A stretch of DNA of 64,000 nt from positions 124,001 to 188,000 of the forward strand of contig AP021858.1 of the NCBI GenBank assembly GCA_017347465.1, in the 5' to 3' direction. Under the pieces are notes generated by a model. The model was not told the DNA's origin. It did not search any database and was given only the letters and a program-made list of their open reading frames with translations. Source of the DNA: Candidatus Nitrosymbiomonas proteolyticus (GTDB lineage: Bacteria > Armatimonadota > Fimbriimonadia > Fimbriimonadales > Fimbriimonadaceae). Positions 26,016 to 36,847 of this stretch are shown here, piece after piece; within the stretch, counting starts at the first letter, position 1; each line of letters begins with the position of its first letter. The translations under genes and the position numbers were made by a program.

Positions 26016-27941
26016 TCATGTCTCCTTGCGCACCCAAACCTGCATGGCGTTGGCTCCTCGATTGCACCAGGCCATGTAGGGAATGAATCGGGCGGTAACG
26101 GGCGAAATATCCGACTTCTCAAGCGGCGCATAAAGGTCGGCTCCGTCTGGGAGATTCTCCAAGCTGCCCTTCACCCACCACTCCGAGAGCCCATGCCCCA
26201 TCGAATTCGACTCGCACAGTTGGGGGCGCGCTGCTACGTCGGCCACGAATCGGTGCGGTGCGGCGCCCAGGTCCGCTTCTTCCAGGCAGTAGACAATCGG
26301 CCCCACCATCAGGCAAGCGCGTCCCAAGGCCGAGAGGTTCTTGGGGTTGGAGACGTACCATCTCGGCTCGGCGGAGAAATCCGCGCTCAAGGTATCCCCT
26401 TGCTTCCACTCGCGGCGGATCACGGCATAGCCCCGCTCGATTTTCGGCTCGAACCGCTCGAAGTTCCACGCGAAGGACGCGCTCTCACACCACCAGGGCA
26501 CACGAAGCGCCACCGCGACCTGCGCCCCCGTTGGTCCTTGGAACTGAACGGTCACGACGCCGGGATTCGGATAGGCGCCTCCGATCTGAAATCGGGCCTC
26601 TCCCTCCTCTTTCGGCGTCGAAATCCGAGAAGCGACGGGAAGGTGAATCCACAACGTGGAACCCTCGGGACCCCGGCCAACCGAAGCGATTCTGCTCCCG
26701 ATCGATCCGATCAGGCGCGCGACGTTCGGCGGACAGCAGGCACACGAAAACCAAGGAGTTCGAGAGTGCTCGCCGTGGCTTTCGAGCGGGTTCGTGTAGA
26801 AGTACCTGTCGCCGCTGAGAGAAACGCCGCTCAGCATCCCGTTGTAGAGAGCGCGCTCGACGACGTCCCAGTAGCGGGCCTCTCCGGTGAGCCGTCCCAT
26901 TCGCTCACCCCAAAGGGCCAAACCAACCGCCGCGCAGGTTTCAGCGTAAGCCGTTCGATGGGGCAAATCGTAATCCGTCGTAAACCCCTCGTTGTGGGCA
27001 GCGGGCCCAATTCCCCCTGTGATGTACATCCTTTGGGTCGTCAAGTTATCCCAAACCCGCTGAAGGGCCGCCTCGGTAGGGTCGCCCAGATCGCACGTCT
27101 CGGAGGCAGCGGCGTAGAGGTACATCGACCGAACGGCGTGTCCGACCACAAACGAATGCTCGCTCACCGGGGCATGGTCCTGAAGGTACTCGCCGCTGTA
27201 GCTCCCCTCGTTTCGCACCATTTGAGGCATCCAGGGGCTCAGCTTCATCGCTTCTGCGTCTGCGATCTCGTTCTCAAAGATCGACGGCCGGCGCCCCCTC
27301 TGGTCGACCATCCACTTGGCGAGATGCCAATACTCGCCCCTGGCCCCCACGCCCAACTCACACTCGTCGAGCCGAATCAGCGCAAGCTCCAACTCCTCAT
27401 GCCCGCAAAATCCAACCCGCTTGCCGGGTCCGAACGTCGCCGCGATGTGGTCCGCTGCCCTCTTCGCAACTCCGTAGAGCCCCGAGTCCCCGAAGGCTTG
27501 CCTGTGGGCGACCCCGGCCTCGATCAGATGGCCCATGCAGTACATTTCGTGCAGGGCGGATAGGTTGGTGAACTTCTTGTCAGGGTGCATCAACTGAAAG
27601 AAAGTGTCTATGTATCCTGACGGTTCTTGTGCATTTGCGACGATGGAAACCACTTCTTCGACGCAGGGTCGAATCGGATGATCGGGGTGTTGTTGAACAG
27701 CGTAGGCGGCTGCTTCGAGCCACTTGTAGACGTCGCTGTCGTCGTAATATCTCCCCTGGTGGCCGCCACTTTCGCCCCGAGCGCTCCGTCGGAAGTTCTC
27801 AAGCCTACCGGTCGACTCGATCTGCTCCAACTGCGCTCGGAGCCCCACATCGAAGATCGCCTCCTGCCGCGCCCGCCAAAACGGATCGGAAATCGATACC
27901 CAACGGGCTTCGAGGGGACGCATCGACGACGGCATAGACAT
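26016..27941 (-). CDS. GH127-family (beta-L-arabinofuranosidase-like) glycoside hydrolase
   Basis: A 641-residue enzyme resembling GH127/DUF1680, zinc-thiolate glycosidases that release beta-L-arabinofuranose or similar sugars. The catalytic set is visible. Glu334 and Cys336 lie in TAYAETCAAVG, and Cys400, Cys402 and Cys403 in FSCACCPPNVARLIG, matching the C-x-C-C zinc site. Other family parts are SDVYKWLEAAAYAV and MYITGGIGP. No signal peptide is visible, so it may act on imported oligosaccharides. A TAAACT box lies six bases upstream of the ATG. No transporter is adjacent. Confidence 0.9.
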   Translation of the reverse strand: MSMPSSMRPLEARWVSISDPFWRARQEAIFDVGLRAQLEQIESTGRLENFRRSARGESGGHQGRYYDDSDVYKWLEAAAYAVQQHPDHPIRPCVEEVVSIVANAQEPSGYIDTFFQLMHPDKKFTNLSALHEMYCMGHLIEAGVAHRQAFGDSGLYGVAKRAADHIAATFGPGKRVGFCGHEELELALIRLDECELGVGARGEYWHLAKWMVDQRGRRPSIFENEIADAEAMKLSPWMPQMVRNEGSYSGEYLQDHAPVSEHSFVVGHAVRSMYLYAAASETCDLGDPTEAALQRVWDNLTTQRMYITGGIGPAAHNEGFTTDYDLPHRTAYAETCAAVGLALWGERMGRLTGEARYWDVVERALYNGMLSGVSLSGDRYFYTNPLESHGEHSRTPWFSCACCPPNVARLIGSIGSRIASVGRGPEGSTLWIHLPVASRISTPKEEGEARFQIGGAYPNPGVVTVQFQGPTGAQVAVALRVPWWCESASFAWNFERFEPKIERGYAVIRREWKQGDTLSADFSAEPRWYVSNPKNLSALGRACLMVGPIVYCLEEADLGAAPHRFVADVAARPQLCESNSMGHGLSEWWVKGSLENLPDGADLYAPLEKSDISPVTARFIPYMAWCNRGANAMQVWVRKET

Positions 27942-27947
27942 GCCGTG

Positions 27948-27953
27948 AGTTTA
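27948..27953 (-). promoter_or_regulatory. Candidate -10 box TAAACT before the GH127 gene
   Basis: On the minus strand TAAACT lies six bases upstream of ATG 27941, with no Shine-Dalgarno sequence. The same TAAACTCAC sequence occurs ahead of the antiporter gene (minus strand, 17362-17370). Confidence 0.35.
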
Positions 27954-27970
27954 CTGTCGAAACCTCTGGC

Positions 27971-28681
27971 CTAGCCGGACTTGGGGGGATTGAACTTTGC
28001 GCCCTGCATCTTCGCCCAAGTCGCCTTCTGGCCGACCGTGAGTACAGCGACCATCTTGCCTTCGGCGACCTTCTTGGCGGCCTCGATGGTCTTCTTATCC
28101 TCGGCTGCGCGCTTCTCCATCAGAGCTTGGACCTTCTCCACATAAGCTTTGACCGCTTTTTCGTCCTTCGAGTCCTTTGGCTTGGGAACAGCCTCGAACT
28201 CCTTGCGCCGCTTGGCTTGAAGGGCATCGACTTGGGATCGGAAGGCGTTGTGGGCCGCCGTCACCTGCGACTTCTGTTGCGCGGTGAGACCGAGTTCCTT
28301 GGCGACCTCTTCGATGAGAAACGAAACAGCTCCGAGGGACTGGAGCGTCACTTCGCGAAGCCTCTTCTTCTGAGAGGCAGAAAGCTCCCCGAGCGCCTTC
28401 CCATGGAAGGTCTCCGACGCCGCTTGAATCTTCTTTCGAGCCGCCTCTTGCTGGGCCTCCGTCTTCGGGTCCGACTTCATGATCGGATCGACCTGCGCCT
28501 TGAGCGAGGCGAAGTGGCTGTCGATCTTCTTCTTCTGACTCTCACTCAGCTTGACTTCTTTCTGCACGGCCTCGAACTGCAAGAGCCCTACCATGTCGGA
28601 GTTCAGCGTTCGGGGGAAGCTTGATTGAGCTGCCGACACACCGCTGGCCGCAAGCAACAGAAGAAGGAGGAAGGCTCTCAT
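27971..28681 (-). CDS. Exported Spy/LTXXQ-like helical protein
   Basis: A 236-residue protein with a clear signal peptide (MRAFLLLLLLAASGVSAAQ). Two repeats of a helical pattern follow: VKLSESQKKKIDSHFASLKAQ...LSASQKKRLREVTLQ and LGLTAQQKSQVTAAHNAFRSQ...LTVGQKATWAKM. The L-[ST]-x-x-Q pattern is typical of Spy/CpxP-like periplasmic proteins that respond to envelope stress or metals. The sequence is rich in Lys and Ala and probably fully helical. The open frame goes upstream to 28738, but the signal peptide fixes ATG 28681. TATAGT lies six bases upstream. Confidence 0.8.
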   Translation of the reverse strand: MRAFLLLLLLAASGVSAAQSSFPRTLNSDMVGLLQFEAVQKEVKLSESQKKKIDSHFASLKAQVDPIMKSDPKTEAQQEAARKKIQAASETFHGKALGELSASQKKRLREVTLQSLGAVSFLIEEVAKELGLTAQQKSQVTAAHNAFRSQVDALQAKRRKEFEAVPKPKDSKDEKAVKAYVEKVQALMEKRAAEDKKTIEAAKKVAEGKMVAVLTVGQKATWAKMQGAKFNPPKSG

Positions 28682-28687
28682 AGTTTC

Positions 28688-28693
28688 ACTATA
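28688..28693 (-). promoter_or_regulatory. Candidate -10 box TATAGT before the Spy-like gene
   Basis: TATAGT on the minus strand ends six bases before ATG 28681, which would give a leaderless or nearly leaderless mRNA. No consensus -35 is visible 16-18 bp upstream. Confidence 0.45.
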
Positions 28694-28780
28694 CTTGCCT
28701 ACGGACGGCAGGCACTGAGAGGCTCGTCTTTGGGCCAAAGGACCAGAAACCTTCGCGCCGCAGCGCCTCCGTTCGTTTTG

Positions 28781-31700
28781 TTAAGTCCGGTGAGCCAGAG
28801 CCTTAGATTCGTCCGCCGACATGACGGTAACCTCCGCGCCGGGCACCGCCTTGGGGATTCTGCGAAGCAGCCCATCTTGGGGATCGACTGTCAATGCCGG
28901 AAAAATCGGCACAACCTGCTTCCCCACAAGCACGTCGAGGCGCAAACCATAGTCGCCGGGATGATCTGCCAGCAGTTTACTGAGCCGCTTGAGATCGGCC
29001 TCGGTCGCACGGCTGATCTGAATCACCACGGTCCCCGCCATCGAATCTGGACTCGCTAAGTCCAAGTCGAGCGGGGGGTCCAGCCTTTGAAGCTGATCCA
29101 ACCTCACCTCGATGTCCTTCTCGCCGCCGTTACGCCGCTCGCGGTGCATGACGGCGCCCTCTACCTGCACAACGGTGTCGTTCTCTACTTGGACCCCAAG
29201 TTTTGCGAAAGTCTTTGCGAACACGATCACCCCCACCTGGCCCGAAAAATCCTCCAATCGAAACGACGCCATTTTCTCGCCTGTTCGCTTCGTGACTAGA
29301 GTCCGTACATTGGAAACGACGCCAGCCATACGCACCGGCGTACCGTCGTCCAGTTCCGTAATGGCGCCGCAGCGATGGGTGGACATCTGCGGCAAGAGCC
29401 TTTCGTAACCCCGCAACGGGTGATCGGACACATAAACTCCGAGCACTTCCTTCTCCATGGAAGTAAGCTGAGCCCTGTCAGGCGGTTCCGCTTCAGGAAG
29501 CTCCGGGTAATGAACCACATCGGCGACTTGCTCGCCCTCGCCAAACAACGATACTTGCCCCGCGTTTCTGTCGCGATTCGCGGAATCGGCAAACGAAATG
29601 GCGCCATCTACGTACCCCAAAAGGGTCAAGCGATTTTGGCCGAACTCATCCAACGCACCTGCCTTGATCAACGCCTCGAGCACGGGCTTCGTCGCTCCCA
29701 TTGGCTTCAGCCGTTCGGCAGCTTCATAGAGGTGTCGGAAGGGGCCGTTCGCCGCTCGCTCCTCGATGAGCGACGACACCATTCCCGTTCCGACGCCCTT
29801 GATCGCCGCCAACCCAAACCGGATTGCCGATCCTTCCACACCGAAGCTAATCCCCGACCGATTGATGCTGGGCTGCAGCACAGGGATTCTTTGCCTCCGG
29901 CACTCATCGATCAGCGTTATGACCCGATCCTCCTTTTCCATGTAGGCCCCCAAGAGGGCAGCCATGTACTCTACAGCATAGTGCGCCTTCAAATAGGCCG
30001 TTTGATAAGCCAAGATCGCATAGCACACCGCATGCGCCTTGTTAAATGCGTAGCCCGCAAAAGGTTCAAGCCGGGTCCAAATCCTCTTCGCAACCCTTTG
30101 CTCCACGCCGTTGGCCGCGCATCCCTTGAGGAAATCCTCGAGCAAAGCGTCGAGAGCACTCTTGTCCTTCTTGCTCATCGCTTTGCGCAAGAGGTCGGCC
30201 TTTCCAAGGGTGAAGCCAGCCACAGCCCGAACCGACTTTAGCACCTGATCTTGATAGACGATCACCCCGTAAGTCTCTTCCAGAATGGGCTGCATGCGAT
30301 CGTCTAGGAACTCCGGCTTCTTGCGACCGTACTTTGCATCGATGTATTCCGGAATGTGTTTGATGGGTCCAGGTCGAAACAAAGCGACCATCGCGGATAG
30401 CTCCTTCACATTGCGCGGCTTAAGTTCCTGAATGTGACGCCTCATTCCGGGAGACTCGAGTTGGAAGACTCCCGTCGTGTCGCCTCTACCCAGCATCTCA
30501 AACGTGGCTTCGTCGTCTAAGGGGATGCTGCCGATGTCGAGATGCTCTCCGCGAGTTTCGGCGACGATTCGGACGGTCTGAGCGAGCACCGTGAGGTTGG
30601 AGAGGCCCAAAAAGTCCATCTTCAGGAGGCCCATCTTCTCCAAAACGCCCATCTCGAACGCCGTGATGGGCTGGCCCTCGTTGCCGCGGTACAGCGGGAC
30701 ATATTCGACCAGCGGTTCGCCGCTAATCACGAGCCCGGCTGCGTGGACTCCACAGTGTCTAATTCGCCCCTCGACAGACTTAGCTTTTTCGACGATCTCG
30801 CGCACTTCCGGATCAGAGGCCACAAGTTGCTTGAACTCGGCGATTTCTTCGAGCGCCCTTTCCAACGTGATTCCCGGCGTGTTCGGAATGCACTTGCAGA
30901 TCCTGTCGGCCTCTTGGGGCGGCTTACCAAGGACCCTCGACGTGTCACGAATCGCAGCCTTGGCGCCCATGGTCCCAAAAGTCACGATTTGTGCAACCCG
31001 TTCGGACCCGTACTTGCTGGTAACGTACTGAATCATCTCCTCGCGTCGGGCGTCCTCGAAGTCCATGTCGATGTCGGGCATCGACACTCGCTCCGGATTC
31101 AGAAACCTCTCAAAAGTGAGGTCGTAGTGGAGAGGATCGACCTCCGTAATTCCGATCGCATAGGAAACGAGGGAGCCCGCTGCAGAGCCCCGCACCCCAT
31201 AGTGGATGCCCTGCTCGCGCGCGTAGTTCGCAAACTCCCGCACGAGCAAGAAGTACGACTCAAAACCCGTGTTCTCGATCACGTCGAGCTCGAACTTGAG
31301 CCTCTCCCAAGCCGCTTCATCGCACTCTTGGACGCGACCGGGCAGAGACTCCGTTGCGAGCTTCCTCAAGTACGACCCTGGAGTCTCACCTTCCGGCAAC
31401 TCCGGAAGCGGCATCCCCGCCCGGTTGGACGCGAGCTCGACTTCGCACATGTCCGCCACATATCCCGTGTTCCCAATCGCCTCAGGCACGTCTGCAAAGA
31501 GGGCCTCCATCTCTTCCTGAGATTTCAGATAGAACTCTCTTGTGTTGAACTTCATGCGCTTGCTATTTGACAAAACGTCGTTTGTCTGGATGCAAAGCAG
31601 AAGTTCGTGCGAGTCGTGGTCCGTCTTACACAGGTAGTGCGCGTCGTTGGTGGCGACCAGAGGAATGTCGAGTTCCTTCGAGAGTCGCAGGAGCTGGGGC

Positions 31701-32263
31701 CGAATGCGCTCCTGCTGGTCGAGGCGGTGGTCTTGCAGCTCGATGAAGTAGTTGCCCTCTCCAAATATCTCTTTGTACATGCCAGCGAGGTAATTCGCTT
31801 GTACATAATCATCCCGAAGTAGCGCCCGACAAATCTCGCTGCTGAGGCACGTGCTCGTGCCGATCAGACCCGCGCCATACTGCCGCAACAACTCATGATC
31901 GATCCGCGGCTTGGAATAAAAGCCCTCGAGCGCAGCGACCGTCGCCAGCTTGCAGAGATTTCGGTAGCCCTCAAGGTTCTTGGCCAACAACAGGAGGTGG
32001 GCGCGGTCGTTGTCTTCCCTTCCCGAACGCTTCTTGTGGCCGTTGGGAGCGACATACGCCTCCATCCCGATCAGCGGCTTGATCCCGGCATCCTTGCACG
32101 CCCAATAGAACTCCATCACGCCGAACATCACGCCGTGATCGGTGATCGCCAAACTGTCCATCCCCAGTTCCTTGGCGCGCCCGACCATCGCCGGAATCCG
32201 GTTCGCTCCGTCGAGGAGACTGAACTCCGTATGGTTGTGCAAATGGACGAATCTCTGGGACAT
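28781..32263 (-). CDS. dnaE: DNA polymerase III subunit alpha
   Basis: The replicative polymerase, about 1160 residues. The N-terminal PHP domain keeps the full metal-binding pattern (FVHLHNHTEFSLLDG, then AITDHGVMFGVMEFY). This suggests that PHP exonuclease activity may be retained, unlike in E. coli. The polymerase palm carries PDIDMDFEDARREEM with the catalytic Asp pair. FGTMGAKAAIRDTSRVLG and the helix-hairpin-helix and OB regions (RMAGVVSNVRTLVTKRTGEKM) are in the normal order. A TTG at 32278 is possible, but ATG 32263 gives the natural MSQRFVHLHNH start. It appears to be monocistronic. Confidence 0.96.
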   Translation of the reverse strand: MSQRFVHLHNHTEFSLLDGANRIPAMVGRAKELGMDSLAITDHGVMFGVMEFYWACKDAGIKPLIGMEAYVAPNGHKKRSGREDNDRAHLLLLAKNLEGYRNLCKLATVAALEGFYSKPRIDHELLRQYGAGLIGTSTCLSSEICRALLRDDYVQANYLAGMYKEIFGEGNYFIELQDHRLDQQERIRPQLLRLSKELDIPLVATNDAHYLCKTDHDSHELLLCIQTNDVLSNSKRMKFNTREFYLKSQEEMEALFADVPEAIGNTGYVADMCEVELASNRAGMPLPELPEGETPGSYLRKLATESLPGRVQECDEAAWERLKFELDVIENTGFESYFLLVREFANYAREQGIHYGVRGSAAGSLVSYAIGITEVDPLHYDLTFERFLNPERVSMPDIDMDFEDARREEMIQYVTSKYGSERVAQIVTFGTMGAKAAIRDTSRVLGKPPQEADRICKCIPNTPGITLERALEEIAEFKQLVASDPEVREIVEKAKSVEGRIRHCGVHAAGLVISGEPLVEYVPLYRGNEGQPITAFEMGVLEKMGLLKMDFLGLSNLTVLAQTVRIVAETRGEHLDIGSIPLDDEATFEMLGRGDTTGVFQLESPGMRRHIQELKPRNVKELSAMVALFRPGPIKHIPEYIDAKYGRKKPEFLDDRMQPILEETYGVIVYQDQVLKSVRAVAGFTLGKADLLRKAMSKKDKSALDALLEDFLKGCAANGVEQRVAKRIWTRLEPFAGYAFNKAHAVCYAILAYQTAYLKAHYAVEYMAALLGAYMEKEDRVITLIDECRRQRIPVLQPSINRSGISFGVEGSAIRFGLAAIKGVGTGMVSSLIEERAANGPFRHLYEAAERLKPMGATKPVLEALIKAGALDEFGQNRLTLLGYVDGAISFADSANRDRNAGQVSLFGEGEQVADVVHYPELPEAEPPDRAQLTSMEKEVLGVYVSDHPLRGYERLLPQMSTHRCGAITELDDGTPVRMAGVVSNVRTLVTKRTGEKMASFRLEDFSGQVGVIVFAKTFAKLGVQVENDTVVQVEGAVMHRERRNGGEKDIEVRLDQLQRLDPPLDLDLASPDSMAGTVVIQISRATEADLKRLSKLLADHPGDYGLRLDVLVGKQVVPIFPALTVDPQDGLLRRIPKAVPGAEVTVMSADESKALAHRT

Positions 32264-32450
32264 GAGAAGGGTGCGCAAGCCGCGAGGGCCGCTCTTATTC
32301 TGACGCCCTGAGACCCCTGTTCGACGCAGGTTTTCGAGTTCTCCAAAGACGAACTTCTGCGCTCTGATTGCCGGCAGTTGCTAATCCGAAGCAACGCCGG
32401 CGGTATAGTTGTTGAAACACCCGAATCATGCACGACAGGGAGGAGAAACG

Positions 32451-33134
32451 ATGCCGACGACGTTGACGACACTCATTGCGCCCGCTCTCGCGGCCACGCT
32501 CGCCGCTGCCCCGATGGAGCCGGAAACGGGCCCCTCGCTGAGGCGGACCGCACAGCCGGTCTCCGAAATGAACACGCTCTACGGACCGACCGGACTGTTC
32601 GTGATCCCGACGGCTTATGTCGCCGATCGCAATACCTTGAGCTTTGGGACCGCCTTCGGTGAGGACCTTCGCGGGCCCTCCGCCAATTGGGGGGTCTTCG
32701 ACGGGATCGAGGTCGGGGGCGCGTTTATCGACCGCGAGGGCGAGTCGAACAAGGGGATCGTGAACGCCAAGATCAACATCATCCCCGAGAACTTCAAGTG
32801 GTTTGAAGTGGGGGTCGGAGTGATCGATGCCGCCGACGCGCTCGAACAGACCCTCTACGTGGTGGCCTCCGCCGACTTGGTCGTTCCCGACCGGCTAAAA
32901 AACCAAGCGATCGGGCTGCGGGGCCACGTAGGCGCCGGGACCGGGATGTTCCAAGACCAAGTCTTTGGCGGCGGTGAGCTTTGGCTGGATGAGAAGTTTA
33001 GCCTGGTGGGAGAGTGGGATACGCGCAACTTCAACGGCGGGTTCCGCTACGTCCACGATTCGAGCTTCCGATTGCAGATCGGATTCCAGCACACCGACTT
33101 CTTTCTGAGCGCCGGATACATCCTTCGATTCTAA
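32451..33134 (+). CDS. Predicted outer-membrane beta-barrel protein (YjbH-like pattern)
   Basis: A 227-residue exported protein. A short signal-like start (TLIAPALAATLAAAP) leads to TLYGPTGLFVIPTAYVADRNTLSFGTAFGED, a pattern seen in YjbH-like and related barrels. Alternating strands follow (FKWFEVGVGVID; QAIGLRGHVGAGTG; SLVGEWDTRNFNGGFRY; DFFLSAGYILRF). The C-terminal Phe matches the outer-membrane beta-signal. This supports a two-membrane envelope. A strong GGAGGAG Shine-Dalgarno sequence precedes ATG 32451. A terminator hairpin follows at 33175. Confidence 0.75.
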   Translation: MPTTLTTLIAPALAATLAAAPMEPETGPSLRRTAQPVSEMNTLYGPTGLFVIPTAYVADRNTLSFGTAFGEDLRGPSANWGVFDGIEVGGAFIDREGESNKGIVNAKINIIPENFKWFEVGVGVIDAADALEQTLYVVASADLVVPDRLKNQAIGLRGHVGAGTGMFQDQVFGGGELWLDEKFSLVGEWDTRNFNGGFRYVHDSSFRLQIGFQHTDFFLSAGYILRF

Positions 33135-33174
33135 CGCGACCTTCTCGCCAGTTCTCTCGCCGCCGGCGCGAAAG

Positions 33175-33210
33175 CGGGGGCCAGGGCTTTCGACCCTTGG
33201 TCCCCGTTTT
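33175..33210 (+). terminator. Rho-independent terminator after the outer-membrane protein gene
   Basis: A stem of about 12 bp (CGGGGGCCAGGG with CCCTTGGTCCCCG, allowing two G-U pairs) around a CTTTCGA loop, followed by TTTTG. It separates the barrel gene from the groES promoter. Confidence 0.75.
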
Positions 33211-33303
33211 GTCTTCCCAAGCGCCCCCATAAAACCCCAGCCGATGCCACCCGATTGGGGCGCAGGAAAATGGCAATCTGCCGCGATGTCTGCCAATACC
33301 CCC

Positions 33304-33333
33304 TTGACACTCCACTTCGCAGAAAGGTACAAA
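33304..33333 (+). promoter_or_regulatory. groES promoter
   Basis: A perfect -35 TTGACA (33304-33309), an 18-bp spacer and TACAAA (33328-33333), directly followed by the CIRCE-like operator. This is one of the strongest promoter-like sequences in the window. Confidence 0.8.
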
Positions 33334-33360
33334 TTGGCAGTCCGAAGCAAGGACTGCTAA
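33334..33360. promoter_or_regulatory. CIRCE-like operator (HrcA-type)
   Basis: An inverted repeat TTGGCAGTC-N9-GACTGCTAA with exactly the nine-base spacer of CIRCE (consensus TTAGCACTC-N9-GAGTGCTAA). One arm position is mismatched, and the C-to-G change in one arm is balanced by the matching change in the other. It directly follows the -10 box, so bound HrcA would block transcription of groES under non-stress conditions. No hrcA gene is in this window. Confidence 0.75.
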
Positions 33361-33393
33361 TCAACTATTCCATCAGGAGGAAAAAACCCAACC

Positions 33394-33684
33394 ATGTCCA
33401 AACTCAAACCGCTCGGCGACAAGGTCGTCGTTCAGGTGCTCGACAAGGAAGAGAAGACCGTCGGCGGGATTTACCTTCCCGACACGGCGCAGAAAAAGCC
33501 CCAGGAGGGCAAGGTGATCGCGGTCGGCCAAGGCCGAGTTCTCGACAACGGCGAGCGCAACAAGCTCACGGTCAAATCCGGCGATCGAGTGCTCTTCAGC
33601 AAGTACGGAGGCAATGAGGTCACGATCGACGGCGAAGAGTACACGATCCTCGACGAGGATCAGATCTACGCGGTGCTCGGGTAG
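33394..33684 (+). CDS. groES: Co-chaperonin GroES
   Basis: A 96-residue GroES (Hsp10) that caps the GroEL folding chamber. The family sequence is complete: [20 protein letters not shown] with the mobile loop [15 protein letters not shown], then VIAVGQGRV and [21 protein letters not shown]. An AGGAGG Shine-Dalgarno sequence lies 11 bp ahead of the ATG. It is driven by the TTGACA promoter with the CIRCE-like operator. groEL lies 636 bp downstream rather than directly after, because another gene and a tandem repeat intervene. Confidence 0.98.
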   Translation: MSKLKPLGDKVVVQVLDKEEKTVGGIYLPDTAQKKPQEGKVIAVGQGRVLDNGERNKLTVKSGDRVLFSKYGGNEVTIDGEEYTILDEDQIYAVLG

Positions 33685-33749
33685 GAGAGTCATCCGCGGA
33701 TTCGCTCGTTGGCATGTTGGACTTTAGCGTAGGATCGATCGAGCCGCCC

Positions 33750-34160
33750 ATGAATCGGACCGAGAAGATCGAGTCGTTCGAAGACCTTGAAATCTGGCAA
33801 GTTGCCATGAACCTTCTTGTCGAAGTCTACGACTGGGTCGAGGAGTTCCCTTCTGCGGAGCGGTACGGGCTGACTAGTCAGCTCACGCGCTCGGCCGTTT
33901 CAATTCCGTCGAACATTGCCGAGGGGTGGGGCCGAAGTCGAGGTCCGGGACAAGCCCAGTTCATGAGGTATGCCCGAGGGTCGACGTACGAACTCCTCAC
34001 GCAACTCGAAGCTGCAAGGCGACTCGGATTCGGAAATGCGGCCCGCGCGCAGAGCTTGAGAGAAGGTTATGTGAAACTCGGTAAGCAACTGAACGCATAT
34101 CTCTCTTGGCTGGAGTCCAAGATCGTCCGCGAGGACACGGCCTCGTACGGCGACGAATGA
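33750..34160 (+). CDS. Four-helix bundle protein (23S rRNA intervening-sequence type)
   Basis: A 136-residue helical protein of the four helix bundle family first known from 23S rRNA intervening sequences. Hallmarks are SFEDLEIWQVAMNLLVEVY, GLTSQLTRSAVSIPSNIAEGWGR and FMRYARGSTYELLTQLEAAR. Function is unknown. The open frame begins at 33714, but ATG 33750 gives the family N-terminus MNRTEKIESFEDLEIW. It lies between groES and groEL, where no gene is expected, 65 bp after groES. It is followed at once by the C/A-rich tandem repeat, suggesting that gene and repeat were inserted together. Confidence 0.9.
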   Translation: MNRTEKIESFEDLEIWQVAMNLLVEVYDWVEEFPSAERYGLTSQLTRSAVSIPSNIAEGWGRSRGPGQAQFMRYARGSTYELLTQLEAARRLGFGNAARAQSLREGYVKLGKQLNAYLSWLESKIVREDTASYGDE

Positions 34161-35951
<1,791 letters not shown>

Positions 35952-35966
35952 GTCCTACCGCGACCC

Positions 35967-36009
35967 GAACGAGGGGCGGCGCCGATGGCCCGCCTCTCGT
36001 TCCCCTTTG
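35967..36009 (+). terminator. Terminator of the groES-groEL unit
   Basis: A 13-bp stem (GAACGAGGGGCGG with CCGCCTCTCGTTC, one G-U pair) with a 10-nt loop, followed by CCCCTTTGA. It begins 16 bp after the groEL stop. Confidence 0.7.
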
Positions 36010-36231
36010 ACCGATCCGCTCGCAAGAGTCGCAGGGCCATCTGCGGTGCGGTTCGATCTTCTATTGCCCACAACGAGACCGAATCCGACGCGGTTTTCGA
36101 GGTATCCCCGTTCCGATTCGCTGGTCAAACCCGGGTAGGAAGTTCTACCTACCTCGTTATATCGAGGACTTTAGCAGGAGTCCTCGGTCTCCGTAACGAA
36201 CTCGAAGTACAATCAATGAGGATTGACCCCG

Positions 36232-36531
36232 ATGCCGAACGGCAGACTCCACGACAATCCACTGAGTGACTTCACAATCTACGGGCTTCGTCCGTTTCCG
36301 CCGGACATCATGGAACTCTTGGAGCGGATCCAAACTTGGGCTAGAGCTTCCGGTGGCTTTCCACTCGGCGAGAATTGGCCCTACTCGCCGAAAGAATTTG
36401 AGTGGGTACAAGGCGAGAACCTCGATGAGGCGCGCCGTCTCTTGCTCAGCTTTGCGGAAATGCTCGAAGCGGGTCGAGGAGATGAGGTCCTGCTCGACCC
36501 CAGGAAGCGCAAACCGTTCAAGAAACCTTGA
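36232..36531 (+). CDS. Conserved-looking small hypothetical protein
   Basis: A 99-residue protein that I cannot place in a named family. It begins MPNGRLHDNPLSDFTIYGLR, then PFPPDIMELLERIQTWARASG, an Asn-Trp-Pro-Tyr turn (PLGENWPYSPKEFEW) and a helix LDEARRLLLSFAEMLEAG. The sequence has the balance of a real soluble protein. ATG 36232 has GAGGA ten bases upstream and TACAAT at 36208-36213 as a likely -10; an ATG at 36223 is also in frame. It stands alone between the groEL terminator and the MITE-like element. Confidence 0.65.
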   Translation: MPNGRLHDNPLSDFTIYGLRPFPPDIMELLERIQTWARASGGFPLGENWPYSPKEFEWVQGENLDEARRLLLSFAEMLEAGRGDEVLLDPRKRKPFKKP

Positions 36532-36588
36532 CATTGAGGTTGCCCGCGAGGTGGCAAAGGTGAGCGCCATGATGACTTGATCCAATCT

Positions 36589-36617
36589 GGGTGCCACCCC
36601 AAACTTGCTTTGGGGTG
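36589..36617 (+). repeat. Left terminal hairpin repeat of the 288-bp element
   Basis: Identical over 29 bp to the copy at 10194-10222. The 9-bp stem CACCCCAAA/TTTGGGGTG encloses CTTGC. Confidence 0.8.
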
Positions 36618-36847
36618 ATGCTCAGCCTCCCCTTAAGCGATCCTGCGGTCCAAGCGGCAGGTGGCTCCGATCGGCGGAGGGTTCATGCCGTTCGTCCGGG
36701 GAAGGTCCTGAATCCCATCGTCAGAGCCGTAGATCCGCTGCAAGGGTGCTCGGGCGGGTCATTCACTCCGAAAGGCAACATCTCTTCCGAAGCGCCCCGA
36801 TATTGAGTGCGCGAAGCTTGCTTCACGCTTTGAACCCGGCCCCGGAG

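Noticed and set aside
25746-27563. Plus-strand frame of about 605 codons opposite the NifU and GH127 genes
   Set aside because: Arg/Pro-rich shadow of two well-supported genes.
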